DNA of 64,000 nt from Tetrapyrgos nigripes (GCA_013368315.1 JAACJM010000311.1:1-64000), one strand, 5' to 3'; positions 22,425 through 35,830 are shown, counted from the stretch's first letter. Made by a program: numbers and translations. Notes: generated from the sequence alone by a model not told the origin.

Positions 22425-25400
22425 CAAGGCATTCAGTGATCGTCCCGGACGATAGCTTATGTACTGCAATAATTGTACGAGTCAGTGGACAGAAGAATAC
22501 AAAGGAAATTGTAAAAAAGTTCATTATAGTGAAAAGAACGCAACTGCGCAGAATCCAGCCGTTCACAAGGCGTTCAGTGATCGTCCCGGACGATAGCCTA
22601 TGTAGTGCAATAATTGTACGAGCCAGGCACAGCCAGTAAACAGAAGAATACAAAAGAGATTGTAGGAAAGTCTATCATAGTAAAAGATCACTCAAACACA
22701 ACTCTAGAGACTCCAGCCGTTCACAAGGCGTCCAGTGACCATCCAGACAATAGTCTCCGTACCGAAATACTCTGGAAGGCCAGGCAAAGACAGGATTCAA
22801 AATAATACATACGAAATTGTAGAAAAATCATGCATAGTGAAAACCTCACTCAAGCGCAACTCTGCTGACTTCAGTCATTTAAAATGCATTCAGGGATCGT
22901 CTGGGACAATGTCACAGGCACTACAATCCTCTGGAAGGACGGACGAAGCCAGGATTCAAAAGAATACAAAAGAAGTTGTAGAAAAGTCATATTTATAGTG
23001 AAAACCTCACTCAGCCATAGGACTGCCGTCCACAAGACATTCAGTGATCGTCCAGGTAAAGCCAAGTCAATCAGAGTCTTCTATAGTAAACATATCACCG
23101 GAGGACTTTTCTTATGTATCATTTTGAATCCTGCCTTTGCCTGGCTTTCCAGAGTATTTCGGTACGGAGACTATTGTCTGGATGATCACTGGACGCCTTG
23201 TGTAAGCCTGGAGGCTGCCGAGTTGCGTTTGAGTCAGCTTTTTAATATAATAGACTTGCCTACAATTTGCTTTGTATCATTCTGTCTACTGGCTTCGTCT
23301 GGCCTGTATAATTATTGCAGTACACAGGCTATCGTCCGGGATGATCACTGAACGCCTTGTGAACAGCTGGAGTCTACAGAGTTGCGTTTGAGTGAGCTTT
23401 GTACTATAATAGAGTTTTCTATAATTCCTTTTGTATTCTTCTGTCCACTGGCTTCACCTTGCTCGTACAATTATTGCAGCATGTATACTTTTTTCTGGGA
23501 CGATCACTGAACGCCTTGTGAATGCCAGGAGTCAGCATATTTGCGTTTGGGTAAGCATTTCACTATAATAGACTTTTCTGCGATTTCCTTTGTATTCTTT
23601 TGTCCGCTGGCTCCGAATGGCTCTTATAGTTATTGCAGTACCAAAGCTATCGTCTGGGACGATCACTGAAAGCCTTGTGGATGGCTGGAGTCAGCAGAGC
23701 TGTGTTTGAGCGAGCTTTTTACTATAATATACATTCCTACAATTTCTTGTTTCTATTCTGTTATTGCAGTACATAGGCTATCGTCCGGGATGATCACTGA
23801 ATGCCTTGTGAACGGCTGGAGTCTCCAGAGTTGTGTTTGACTGATCTTTTACTATGATAGACTTACCTACAATTTCTTTTGTATTCTTCTGTTCACTGGC
23901 TGTGCCTCGCTCGTACAGTTACTGCACTACATAGGCTATCGTCCGGGACGATCACTGAACGCCTTGTGAACAGCTGGATTCTGCCTAGTTGCCTTTTTTA
24001 CAATTTCCTTCGTATTCTTCTGTCCACTGACTCGTACAATTATTGCCGTACATAAGCTATTGTCCGGGATGATCACTGAACGCCTTGTTAACGGCTGGAG
24101 TCTCCAGAGTTGTGTTTAAGTGATCTTTTACTACGATAGACTTTCCTACAATTTCTTTTGTATTCTTCTGTTCACTGGCTGTGCCTGGCTCGTACAATTG
24201 CCCTACATATGCTATCGTCCGGGACGATCACTGAACGCCTTGTGAATGGCTGGATTCTGCGCAGTTGCGTTCTTTTCACTATAATGAACTTTTTTACAAT
24301 TTCCTTTGTATTCTTCTGTCCACTGACTTGTACAATTAGCGCAGTACATAAGCTATCGTCCGGGACGATCACTGAATGCCTTGTGAACGGCTGGAGTCTC
24401 CATAGTTGTGTTTGAGTGATCTTTTACTATGATAGACTTTCCTACAATTTCTTTTGTATTCTTCTGTTCACTGGCTGTACCTGGCTCGTACAATTACTGT
24501 ACTACATAGGCTATCGTCCGGGACGATCACTGAACGCCTTAAGAACAGCTGGATTCTGCGCAGTTGCGTTCTTTTCACTATAATGAACTTTTTTACAATT
24601 TCCTTTGTATTCTTCTGTCCACTGACTCGTACAATTATTGCAGTACATAAGCTATTGTCCGGGACGATCACTGAATGCCTTGTGAATGGCTGAAGTCTCC
24701 AGAGTTGTTTTTGAGTGATCTTTTATAATGATAGAATTTCCTACAATTTCTTTTACATTCTTCTGTTCACTGGCTGTGCCTGGCTCGTACAGTTATTGCA
24801 CTACATAGGCTATCGCCCGGGACGATCACTGAACGCCTTTTGAACGGCTGGATTTTCCGTGCGGATACTATTGTCTGGATGATCACTGGATACCTTGTGA
24901 ACGCCTGCAGGCTGCCGAGTTGCGTTTGAGTGAGCTTTTTAATATAATAGACTTTTCTACAATTTGCTTTGTATCATTCTGTCTACTCGCTTCGCCTGGC
25001 TCGTATAATCATTGCAGTACATATACTATCGTCTGGAATGATCAGTGAACGCCTTGTGAACAGCTGGAGCCTACAGAGTGGCGTTTGAGTGAGCTTTTTA
25101 CTATAATAGAGTTTTCTATAATTCCTTTTGTATTCTTCTGTCCACTGGCTTCACCTTGCTCGTACAATTATTGTAGCATGTATACTTTTTTCTGGGACGA
25201 TCACTGAATGCCTTGTGAATGCCAGGAGTCAGCATATTTGCGTTTCAGTACGCTTTTCACTATAATAGATTTTTCTACGATTTCTTTTGTATTCTTTTGT
25301 CCGCTGGCTCCGAATGGCTCCTAATGGCTCTTATAGTTATTGCAGTACCAAAGCTATCGTCTGGGACGATCACTGAAAGCCTTGTGGATGGCTGGAGTCA

Positions 25401-27800
25401 GCAGAGTTGTGTTTGAGCGAGCTTTTTACTATAATATACATTCCTACAATTTCTTTTTCTATTCTGTTATTGCAGTACATAGGCTATCGTCCGGGATGAT
25501 CACTGAATGCCTTGTGAACGGCTGGAGTCTCCAGAGTTATGTTTGAGTGATCTTTTACTATGATAGACTTTCCTACAATTTCTTTTGTATTCTTCTGTTC
25601 ACTGGCTGTGCCTGGCTCGTACAGTTACTGCGCTACATAGGCTATCGTCTGGGACGATCACTGAACGCCTTGTGAACGGCTGGATTTTGCCCAGTTGCCT
25701 TTTTTACAATTTCCTTCGTATTCTTCTGTCCACTGATTCGTACAGTTATTGCCGTACATAAGCTATTGTCCGGGATGATCACTGAAAGCCTTGTTAACGG
25801 CTGGAGTCTCCAGAGTTGTGTTTGAGTGATCTTTTATAATGATAGATTTTCCTACAATTTCTTTTGTATTCTTCTGTTCACTGGCTGTGCCTGGCTCGTA
25901 CAGTTATTGCACTCCATAGGCTATCGGCCGGGAAGATCACTGAACGCCTTGTGAACAGCTGGATTCTGCCCAGTTGCCTTTTTTTACAATTTCCTTCATA
26001 TTCTTCTGTCCACTGACTCGTACAATTATTGCAGTACATAAGCTATCGTCCGGGACGATCAATGAACGCCTTGAGAACGGCTGGACTCCTCTGACTGGGC
26101 TTTTTTGCCACAAATGACTTTCCACAATTTCTTTTATATTTCTCTGTAACCGGGCTTGCCCTGGTCTCGTGGACTTCCTTCACTCTGTAAGCTATCGTCC
26201 GTGGCGATCACTCAACGCCCTTTAGACAGCTTGAATCGGTAGCGTTGCGTTTCTGTGAGCTTTTTACTATAAATGACCGTCTACAATTTCTTTTGTATTC
26301 TTTTCCATCCCACTGTACCTGCACTCGTAGACTCCACGAAGCCGGCAGCATCCAAGAGAATATAAATGAAGTGAAATATTTGCACAAGTGATACAAGTCA
26401 TCCACCACTCGCTCACTTATTGTTGATGCCGACCAGGAGACTGGTGCGACACTCCACAGAGTTTCACTTGAGTGAGCTTTTCACACCATAAATTACTGTC
26501 CTCCACATTCCTTTGTATTTTAACGTATGTCCGCTTCGCCGAGCTTAGTAGAGTTATTATAGTACATAGCCTATTGTCTGGGATGTTCGCCGACCAATGC
26601 CTTTTGGAAGGCTGGAGTCAGCAGAGTTTCGCTTCAGTGAGCTCTTCACCATAAATCACGTTCCTGCACTTTCCTCTGTATTCTCTTGTATGCCAGCTAC
26701 ATAGAGTTATGATAGTACAAAGCCGATTGTCTCACCTTCATACGATCGCTGAACACCTTGTGAAAGGTTGGAGGAAGCAGAGTTGAGCTTGAGTGAGCTT
26801 TTCCCCGGAAATCACTGTCCTCCACTTTCCTTTATATTTTATCATATGCTGGCTTAGTAGAGTTATTGTAGTATATGGCCTATCGTTGGGACAATAAATG
26901 AATGCCTTGTGGAAGACTAGAGTCAGTAGATCTTCACTTGAGTGGGCTTTCCACTCTAAATCTCTTTTCTACATTTTTCTTTGTATTTACTGTATGCTGA
27001 CTTCGCCTGGCTTAGTAGAGTTATTGCAGTACATAGCCTATCGTCTGAGACGATCGACGAAGGCCTTGTGGAAGGCTGGAGCCAGCAGAGCTGAGCTTGA
27101 GTGAGCTTTTCACTGTATCACTTTGGTACACTTTCCATTGTATTATATTGTATGCTGACTCCGCCTGGCTTCGTAGAGTTAAGGCAGTACATAGCCTGTC
27201 GTTTGAGATGATCGCTGAATTCCTTGTGGAAGGTTGGAGTCAGCTGAGTTGCGCTTAAGTGAGCTTTTGAACATAAATTACTTTTCTGCTCATTCTTTTG
27301 TATTCTATTGCATGCTGAGCTTCGCCTGGCTTCGTAGAGTTATCGTAGTAAATAGGCTATCGTCTGGGACGATTGACAAATGCCTTGTAGAACTGTCAAT
27401 CCAGCTGAGTTGCACTTGAGTGAACTTTTTAACAAAAATCACTTTCCTACACTTTCCTTTGTACTCTCTAGGATCTGGCTTCATAGAGTGTAATGCTTCC
27501 TCTTATTCCGACGATTCGTATGTCTTTCTATTCTGAAAATAGAGATATACAAGTGTATGACGATGGTAGTCAGGAAGAAGAAAAAGCTAAATAACAGCGA
27601 ATTCGGTAGGGTCGTTTATAGACCTCACTTGGAAAATGGAATATACCTAAACGGGATAGGCCTGTTACATAGAGTTATGGTAGTACATAGCCTATCGTCT
27701 GAGATGATCGAAGAACGCCTTGTAGATGGCTGTAGTCAGTAGAGTTTCGCTTGGGAGAGCTTCTTACTATATATCATTTTCCTCACTTTCCTTTGTATTC
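22425..27800. repeat. Satellite array, ~120-165 bp units, about 34 copies, one polarity switch
   Basis: Units contain the near-palindrome atcgtccgggacgat, then 'gatcactgaacgccttgtga', 'ggctggagtc', 'tttgtattcttctgtccactg' and 'cgtacaattattgcagtacata'. About five units at 22.43-23.06 kb run in the reverse orientation; from about 23.17 kb to the end they run forward. Divergence increases toward 27.8 kb. Alternating longer and shorter units (about 122-160 bp) suggest a higher-order pattern between 23.9 and 26.1 kb. Short reading frames inside are repeat by-products. Confidence 0.85.
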
Positions 27801-28179
27801 TCTTGTATGCTGGCCTAAACATCTTCCTTCATTTGTTTAGCCCATCCCTGTGACCAATACCTCTATACCAACTCATGTACCCATGTGCGCTTTCTCAGTT
27901 GTCAACGGTTCATTCTTCGTCCAACAGCTCTTCGCCATCGTCATTCTTTTGTGCCTACTTCAGATTCCTTCTCTTTCGTCTCTGGTATCCCCCTGGGACA
28001 CATGTTGAACAATGAACATCAACTTTGTCTTGCATGCAGGTACATTACATATACAGCTATACACTCAATCCTTCAGCTAACATATCAAAGCATTTAATCA
28101 CGAAGTGGCTTTTTCTCTATTGAAATAATACGAAGAAAGGAAAGGTATTTTGAGCATTGAAAGGTAGAACATTCTCCGA
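27801..28179. other. 3' flank of the HNH-like gene
   Basis: About 380 bp between the satellite array and the stop codon of the minus-strand HNH-like gene. No other gene is seen. It presumably contains that gene's 3' UTR. Confidence 0.4.
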
Positions 28180-29590
28180 TCAATGATCGTCACGCTTACC
28201 TTGGTTCAAGCGCTTTCTTTTTGCCGGATTTCCTCGATCTTCGCCCATTGAAACAACGGAGCCCCTCAGACTCGGACCGGCGACTCGTGAGGAGGAGCTG
28301 GAAGGCTCATGAGGCAGACTACCAAGGGTCCTCGTACTCTCCATCGACGAAGATTTGGGTGTCGGGGAAGGAGGAGCTTGGGCTTGGAAGGAGAAAGGTA
28401 TGCGCGAGGTGCCCCCATACTGGACTTTGGAAAGATCAAGTGGTAATCTCCAGTCCGAAGATTTAGATTGGATGTTAGAATGATCCATTTCTGCTCTTAG
28501 AGCGATCGGCTCCTGTGACCCCGCTTCTGCTGGAGGAACAGTAGATAGCGATCGATTCGGAGCAGCTGGGGAACTTCCCAACAATCCCTCTTCATAGTCA
28601 CTCGACTGAAATGGGTCATCATTAATTGCACCTTGCTCTGCTTCTGACAATTCTTCGGTATTTTCATCCTCTCCAATACTATGACAGCTTTTGTAGATGT
28701 CTTCAGCAAGCTGGAGTGCTTCGCTCAAACCGATGAGCGCATCATGCAACTTTGGATCCACCTGGAAAAGTCGGTGCATCTTCATGCCCGAATTGTATGC
28801 TACAAAGAACGGGTGTACGTGACATTCTATATTCTGCATGTCTGTGTCGTCGAAAGGGAAGAAATGAGCAGTGTAGTCGTCAAAATGTTGGTATGGCCGG
28901 TATGCAACACCTGTTGTACGAGAAAAGTCAATCTTGCGGCGGTGAATGGCTTCTCCCTTCGAGTATCGGAGAGCGGTAAAGCGATAGAGGTATATTGGCT
29001 TCGGATCTTGGGGTATCGGAATTTCCTGTCCAAAAAAGGTATCAATTACAAATGAGAACACCAAAGGATGCTGCTCAAATTCGCAAACCTCGAGAAGCTG
29101 TTTAGGTTTGTCTGAATCTGAGCGCTTATGGTTATGTTGAATAAGCTCGAAAATTTTTCGAAGCGTGTCGTCACTTGGTAGAAGACACCACATATCATTA
29201 TCAAAAGCGATATGGAGGTCCGCGCGCACTTTTGAGTATGTTAAGCCAGCGACTTCGGAACATGTAAGGGACTTACACAGCATAACGTTAAAACGGGTAT
29301 CCAAATTGAGAGTCCCTTTTCGCCTGCCAGTTGCCACCTCTATCTGCTGAACCTGTTGGAATTTTACTTAGCTCTTGACTTCCTAGTAGCCTGTGAGTAT
29401 AAGGACTTGCCAACCGGATTGAATGACTGCGAGGTATGAGGTGAGCTCCTTGGACCACTCTACTAATGACACCATAAGCATGTGTTATAATGCACGCAAA
29501 GCCTAGGTGTGACGCGAGCACAACTCGATTTCTGTCCTGGGCCCTTCTCGGGTCAATCTTGTGGTTAAGATTAACTTGTGGGGTTTCTGT
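28180..29590 (-). pseudogene. HNH-endonuclease-like protein, C-terminal part (gene split by hAT and inversion)
   Basis: Reading down from 29590, the first exon gives RRAQDRNRVVLASHLGFACI then ITHAYGVISRVVQGAHLIPRS. This corresponds to the 'C..T..........AHLIPRS' half of fungal HNH (HNH_2-type) domains. After an intron near 29345-29400 comes TLNLDTRFNVML. A further 48-nt intron joins this to LRADLHIAFDNDMWCLLP, the second half with its conserved N..L..DLH..FD pattern. A ~300-residue tail follows, including IECHVHPFFVAYNSG and a Ser/Pro-rich end (KRKRLNQGKRDDH, stop at 28180). The 5' end stops at the hAT terminus at 29591. The missing N-terminus lies at 45.81-45.91 kb in the plus orientation. 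The function of these proteins in basidiomycetes is not established. Confidence 0.72.
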
Positions 29591-32500
29591 TAGGGCTCCT
29601 AGCGGATCGGATGCTGATCGGATGCGGATCCATCCGCTCGGATGAGCAACGACCAACCCTTCATCCGCATCGGCGGATGGCATCCGACGGATGGTCGGAT
29701 TATCGGCGGATTGACTAACAAAATCAGCGAGTTGAGTAACGAAAAAACTAGCGTACATACACATCGCGCTGTAAGGTAGTTAGGAATACTTAGGTACATA
29801 ATCTTCCCTCAATGCACCTTCAAAAACCAGAATACTACGGTGCATCATCAGTTCACGGGTTGTATCTGTACCTAATGAATGCCTGTGTAGACCTATAAGG
29901 TCTTTACCAACACTAAGTGACCGTTCAACAGCAACGGAGGAGCCTAAGGGACCTATGAATACCCTAGATGCATGTGAAGCTACTTGAAACTTACCAGGGA
30001 TGGCCAGCACATCTCGTGCGTAAGCAGCTAGCCTTGGATATTTTGTGCATTTGACCTTCCAGAAGGCAAGGCACTCGTCAACTTCGCGGTCAGCAATGTA
30101 ACTGGCATACTCTTCTTCAACGGTCTCAACGGCACTTGTTGAGCTAGCTGGGGTACCCAGTAATGACACGTCGTTGAATAAATCATCGGTTTTCTGGGAT
30201 GTCGTCGGCTGCGAAGAGACAGTAGGAATGGTGGCGGTTGAAAAGCTTGATCGGGGGTATGTTGCAATGCGGTCCTTAAAGGCGATGTCCATTTCTTGAC
30301 GCCACTCGTTGCTGAAAAGTGAAGGATTACTGTCAAATAACTTGTATTTGACACGAGGGTCAAGGACTGTAGAAATGATGCATAAAGCAGTGAGTACTGT
30401 GACCTGCATTGACGAATTGATATACGCACCTGCCGCTGCATAATAATACTCAGACTCTCCAGTACTCTTATCATAATACTTCTCCAGCTTTGCTTTGCAT
30501 GCCTCAAGGCCTTTACGCACACTCGGATTCTTGTTTGCGGTGTCGGTTAGCAGAAAGCTGTCCACGGCTTGCATTAGCTTGACGTAGACCATAAGTGACG
30601 CTGTGAGGCTTGGAAAAGAGCTGGCGGACATCCTTTCGGATTCTTTACGAAAGACCTTGAGAGAGAAATGGAGAAATTAACTTTCAAAGAACTAGATAGT
30701 AGAGAGAAGACTTACCTCGAGAAAGCCCACAATGATATCTAGAACTTCCCATTCTTCGTTAGTGATGCGATATTTTTTGTACAAATCGTTCCGAATGCAT
30801 AGCTCATCAATGGCCTAGTTTAATATCTCAGAAAAAGCTGTAGATGTAAAAGAAATGTTACAATACCGGTCGTAACTCTTTGGCTCGCTTCAGCATAAAG
30901 TAAGTCGAGTTCCAGCGGGTAATAACATCGAGGATAAGATTAAGAATGCGGAGCTTTGCTTTGGGGTCAGTGGTAATTGCGTTGACGATATTAATGGTCT
31001 TCTTGAAGGCTTCGGAGCGCTGTGGTGACGAACGTGTGAGTTTGGATACCTGGCGGATCTAGAAAATACGAGTCAGCAGACTTGTATATATATAGAAATC
31101 AAAAATCGGCTCACTTTCTGGACTACAGCTTTGATGTCAACACCGTCGTCGTCCTGCTCTTCCAAGAGCTTCTCGTCACTCGTCTCAGACAGCCCCTCAT
31201 CTTGTGCAACTACGCTTTCTGCTTCTTCTTCAGTCCAGGTATTCGCTGACTCAATGTTATTTGGGTCAATATCAGCTTCGTCACAAGCCTTCAGCTCTAT
31301 CAGGAAAGCTCGGACTGCGAGATGGATGGCATGGGGAAGGCAGCGAATGGTGATGTTATCTGAGTCGTAGAAGGTGCTGGTACTGGCGCTATTGAGTATG
31401 GAGGCAAGCTCTTCTCGCAAGGTATCGTTATTACTAGCATTATCTGCCGCCAAAGCACTGAACTGTGAAACAGATTATCTTACTGTACTCGAAAGCAGAA
31501 GAGGATATGCGCCTACCTGATCAGCAAGACCAAGCTCGACAATTTGCTTTGAGAGGATTTGGGCCATGTTTTTTCCGGTATGTGCTCCTTCAAGATGTGG
31601 AAAGTCGAAAAGTATTGATGCTATCTCCCAGTTCTCCGTGATGAAGGATACAATGATAGCGAGATATGCGATGTTATTGTTAGAGGTCCATGCGTCAGCT
31701 GCGAAAGCCTTTTTCCCCGGTGCCTTCTATTTTTTTGGTGAGCCCTAACTTTACTACGAAATTGATAAAGATTAATCACTCACCGTCAAGTATTCTTTCA
31801 ATCTCTTTTCCGCATCTTTGAACTCGGCCGACACATGGTTTTTCGCAGCGTCTCCCTTGATCATATTTTTTCCATATCCTGGCCGGAGGTGGGTGATATA
31901 TCGTCGAAAGGCTGGGTGCTCAGGAGCGGTGAAAGCCTCGACACTCAATACAATCCATTCGCTCAGGAGCCGGTTGGCCTTTTCAACATCGAAAGCCTGT
32001 TTTCATGGTGCGTAAATCAATAGTTCTCATTTTAACAAGCTTCTTACCCGATCGGCCCAGCTATCCAACGTTTTCTGTGGTGGACCTTGTCCTGGTGCCT
32101 GTGTACGATTTGGGTGGCGTATTTTTTCGTCCTCTGTACTCCTCGCTGCCCAAACCTTTCCATGTGAGTTCTTGAAATGTTGTATAAAGTTCCCAGTTGA
32201 CCCCTTTGCCTTTGTACTCCATTTCCAGCCCTGCTTCTCCCCTTTCGCAAGACAGAATGCACACAACATTTGGCAGGACGCAAGTTTTGTGCCATCCTCG
32301 TCATGTATCGGATTCTCCATCACAAGAAAATTATATGCCAGCGCCTCCTTCCTTTTAAAATGCGGATGATCAGCGACGCAAGAAGATGATGGTCGTCCAG
32401 GCATCTGCAAGCGATGCGCCAGCTTGCCGTCGTCGTCATCGTCATCTATGACTATGATAGCAGGTTGACTCGGAGCGTGCGAGAGTGTCGGGTTTGTTGG

Positions 32501-33007
32501 TGGAGGTGGTGTTGGGGTATGGGGTAAAGGTGAAGGAGAAGTCCGAGTTGTTGGGTGTGGGTTGGGAGGGTTCTCTTGTCTCTCTGGTGGGGTTGTGGCT
32601 GGGTTACCATTATTTGCTGAGTGACGAGGGATATTAGCGGCACGTTTTGCAGCAGGTGGAACAATGGTGTTTGGTCCATCTGGATTTTTTCGCTTATGGG
32701 TTCGCTTCGAGCCTTCTGGGAGCACGACAGATGGGTCTGGGCGGTCGCGTTCTACCATTTTTAGAGATAGACGAGGAAATTGTGTACCTTTTCTTTTTTT
32801 TTTTTTTTTGTTTTCGGTGATAAGATAAGATTACAACAACTATATAGTATTTCGGTATATGCCGGACACAGTGTCATCCGACGTTAATCCTCGGATGGTG
32901 CGGATGCCATCCGTCGGTTGAGATTGTCTGTCACCCTCATCCGTCATCCGCATCTGAGGCTCTATCGGCGGATGGGCGACGGATCATCCGATCCGCTAGG
33001 AGCCCTA
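29591..33007 (-). mobile_element. hAT element, copy 1 (3417 bp), flanks not a matching TSD
   Basis: Seen: terminal inverted repeat tagggctcctagcggatcgg at 29591, with the exact complement ending at 33007. Subterminal DNA is crowded with ggatg/catcc words on both sides (29610-29710, 32875-32995). It encodes one transposase on the minus strand. The 8-bp flanks are gtttctgt (29583-29590) and cttgcacg (33008-33015): not a duplication of each other, but each equals the reverse complement of a flank of copy 2. Confidence 0.93.
29780..32758 (-). CDS. hAT transposase with BED finger, copy 1
   Basis: Multi-exon gene, ATG at 32758 and stop at 29780. Order: a basic/proline-rich N-terminus with an IVIDDDDDDG acidic patch; a BED zinc finger with CAFC and HFKNSHGKVW (about 32150-32260); a helical exon; the catalytic core with AADAWTSNNNIAYLAI, then ALAADNASNND and CLPHAIHLAVRAFL (about 31300-31470); an acidic insertion; LDVITRWNSTYFMLKRA (about 30900); and the dimerisation region with FWKVKCTKYPRLAAYARD, VLAIPG and SVAVERSLSVGKDLIGLHRH near the end. 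Introns are about 45-60 nt. All expected hAT blocks are present and I saw no stops, so it may be active. It is nearly identical to copy 2; noted differences are one substitution (S against N in the 'LFD.NPSLF' segment) and one base in an A/T run. Confidence 0.87.
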
Positions 33008-33259
33008 CTTGCACGTATCTGCATACCTACATTGACGGATACATTAGATGTAGTCTCCACCTTTGACGTTTCATGCATGTACACACATGGAACAAGGTGG
33101 AGATGCTAGGTACATCTATGTACCACATCTGAATGCTCAGAGACCAACTAATTTTTTTTGTGAAGAACGGCATCTGAATGCTCAAAGCGTCAATGCTAAA
33201 TGTGCCTGGATACATACATGTACGCTCAAGTCGTACATGTATGTAACCCTAACCCACAC
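33008..33259. other. Inversion-junction flank, short telomere-like word
   Basis: Unique-looking DNA between the hAT and the minisatellite. It starts with cttgcacg, whose reverse complement follows copy 2 at 49331. It contains 'aaccctaaccc' at about 33245. No gene is seen. Confidence 0.45.
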
Positions 33260-35225
33260 TTTGAGCGTCCAGATGTGCGGACCAAGCAAACGGTCCGTGC
33301 ACAGGACATCTGAACGCCCAAAGCGTTCACTAATGCTTTGGGCGTACAGATGTGCAAGGACCAACCAAACGCTTTGGCGTTCTGAGTTGGTCCATGCACA
33401 GGAAACATCCACACCACATTTGTACGCCCAAAGCGTTCACGGACGTTTTGGGCGTACAGATGTGCACGGAGAAAGCAAACGCTTTGGGCGTTCTGACTTG
33501 GTCCGTGCACAGGACCACAGGACATCTGAACGCCCAAAGCGTCGGTGAACGCTTTGAGCGTACAGATGTGCACGGACCAACCAAACGCTTTGGGCGTTCT
33601 GGGTTGGTCCGTGCACAGGAAACACCCACACTGCATCTGTACGCCCAAAGCGTTCATGGACGCTTTGAGCGTACAGATGTGCACGGACCAACCAAACGCT
33701 TTGGGCGTTCTGGGTTGGTCCGTGCGCAGAAAACACCCACACCGCATCTGTACGCCCAAAGCGTTCATGGACGCATTGAGCGTACAGATGTGCACGGACC
33801 AACCAAACGCTTTGGGCGTTCTGGGTTGGTCCGTGCGCAGGAAACACCCACACCGCATCTGTACGCCCAAAGCGTTCATGGACGCATTGAGCGTACAGAT
33901 GTGCACGGACCAACCAAACGCTTTGGGCGTTCTGGGTTGGTCCGTGCACAGGAAACACCCACACCGCATCTGTACGCCCAAAGCGTTCATGGACGCTTTG
34001 GGCGTACAGATGTGCACAGACCAAGCAAACGCTTTGGGCGTTCTGACTTGGTCCGTGCACAGGAAACCACAGGACATCTGAACGCCCAAAGCGTCAGTGA
34101 ACGCTTTGAGCGTACAGATGTGCACGGACCAACCAAACGCTTTGGGCGTTCTGGGTTGGTCCGTGCGCAGGAAACACCCACACTGCATCTGTACGCCCAA
34201 AGCGTTCATGGACGCATTGAGCGTACAGATGTGCACGGACCAACCAAACGCTTTGGGCGTTCTGGGTTGGTCCGTGCACAGGAAACACCCACACCGCATC
34301 TGTACGCCCAAAGCGTTCATGGACGCTTTGGGCGTACAGATGTGCACAGACCAAGCAAACGCTTTGGGCGTTCTGACTTGGTCCGTGCACAGGAAACCAC
34401 AGGACATCTGAACGCCCAAAGCGTCAGTGAACGCTTTGAGCGTACAAATGTGCACGGACCAACCAAATGCTTTGGGCATTCTGGGTTGGTCCGTGCGCAG
34501 GAAACACCCACACCGCATCTGTACGCCCAAAGCATTCATGGACGCATTGAGCGTACAGATGTGCACGGACCAACCAAACGCTTTGGGCGTTCTGGGTTGG
34601 TCTGTGCGCAGGAAACACCCACACCGCATCTGTACGCACAAAGCGTTCATGGACGCATTGAGCGTACAGATGTGCACGGACCAACCAAACGCTTTGGGCA
34701 CATTGAGCGTACAGATGTGCACGGACCAACCAAACCAACCAAACGCTTTGGGCGTTCTGGGTTGGTCCGTGCACAGGAAACCACAGGACATCTGAACGCC
34801 CAAAGCGTCAGTGAACGCTTTGAGCGTACAAATGTGCACGGACCAACCAAATGCTTTGGGCGTTCTGGGTTGGTCCGTGCACAGGAAACACCCACACCAC
34901 ATCTGTACGCCCAAAGCGTCCATGAACGCTTTGGGCGTACAGATGTGCACAGACCAAGCAAACGCTTTGGGCGTTCTGACTTGGTCCGTACACAGGAAAC
35001 CACAGGACATCTGAACGCCCAAAGCGTCAATGAACGCTTTGAGCATACAGATGTGCACAGACCAACCAAACCCTTTGGGCGTTCTGGGTTGGTCCGTGCA
35101 CAGGAAACACCCACACCGCATCTGTACGCCCAAAGCGTTCATGGACGCTTTGGGCGTACAGATGTGCATGGACCAAGCAAACGCTCTAGGCCTTCTGACT
35201 TGGTCTGTGCACCAGACATCTAATG
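33260..35225. repeat. 108/111-bp minisatellite made of two alternating hairpins, ~17 units
   Basis: Each unit contains two inverted repeats. One has 13-bp arms gcacggaccaacc / ggttggtccgtgc around an aaacgctttgggcgttct loop. The other has arms of up to 19 bp (catctgtacgcccaaagcg and complement) around ttcatgga, best seen at 33970-34015. Unit lengths I checked are 108 or 111 bp, so reading frames stay open: a 647-codon frame on the minus strand (33226-35169) and a 623-codon frame on the plus strand (33352-35223). These frames show no domain beyond the repeat itself and are most simply a by-product of repeat length. Confidence 0.88.
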
Positions 35226-35830
35226 TGCTCTTTCACCCAATGAGCATAAAAAGCGTGAACAATTGGTCGTTCACGCAGAATAAATGAGAGTAAAATTGCA
35301 TGAACGACCAAGTCGTTCACGCAGATTCATAAGAGAAAAAAGGCATGAACGACTTGGTCATCCATGCAGATGAATGAGGAACAAGGCGTGAATGACCAAG
35401 TCGTTCACACAGAATTAATGAGAAGAAAAAGGCGTGAACAACCAGGTCGTTCACACAGAATAAATGAGAGTAAAATTGCGTGAACGACCAAGTCGTTCAC
35501 TCAGATTCATAAGAGAAAAAAGATGTGAATGACTTAGTCGTCCATGCAGATGAATGAGGAACAAGGCGTGAACGACCAAGTCGTTCACGCAGAATTAATG
35601 AGAAGAAAAAGGCGTGAACAACCAGGTCGTTCACACAGAATAAATGAGAGTAAAATTGCGTGAACGACCAAGTCGTTCACACAGATTCATGTGAGTAAAA
35701 AGGCGTAAACGACCAAGTCGTTCATGCAGATTCATGAGAGTAAAAAGGCGTGAACGACTTAGTCGTCCACGCAGATGAATGAGAGGAACAAGACATGAAC
35801 AACCAAGAAGTTCATGCAGATGTAAGTACT
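35226..35830. repeat. ~60-bp minisatellite with tgaacgac-caa-gtcgttca hairpins
   Basis: Roughly ten units of the type 'gtgaacgaccaagtcgttca' plus an 'cagattcatgagag..aaaaggc' spacer. A higher-order period of about 178 bp is visible (35280, 35458 and 35640 start alike). The hairpin core has 8-bp arms and a caa loop. Confidence 0.82.

Noticed and set aside
22425..27800. CRISPR-like array
   Set aside because: Units are 120-165 bp and diverge throughout, with no short identical repeats separated by unique spacers, and the genome is eukaryotic.
33226..35223. 647- and 623-codon open frames as protein-coding genes
   Set aside because: They are purely the minisatellite translated, open on both strands and in several frames because unit lengths are multiples of three. 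No start context, introns or domain.
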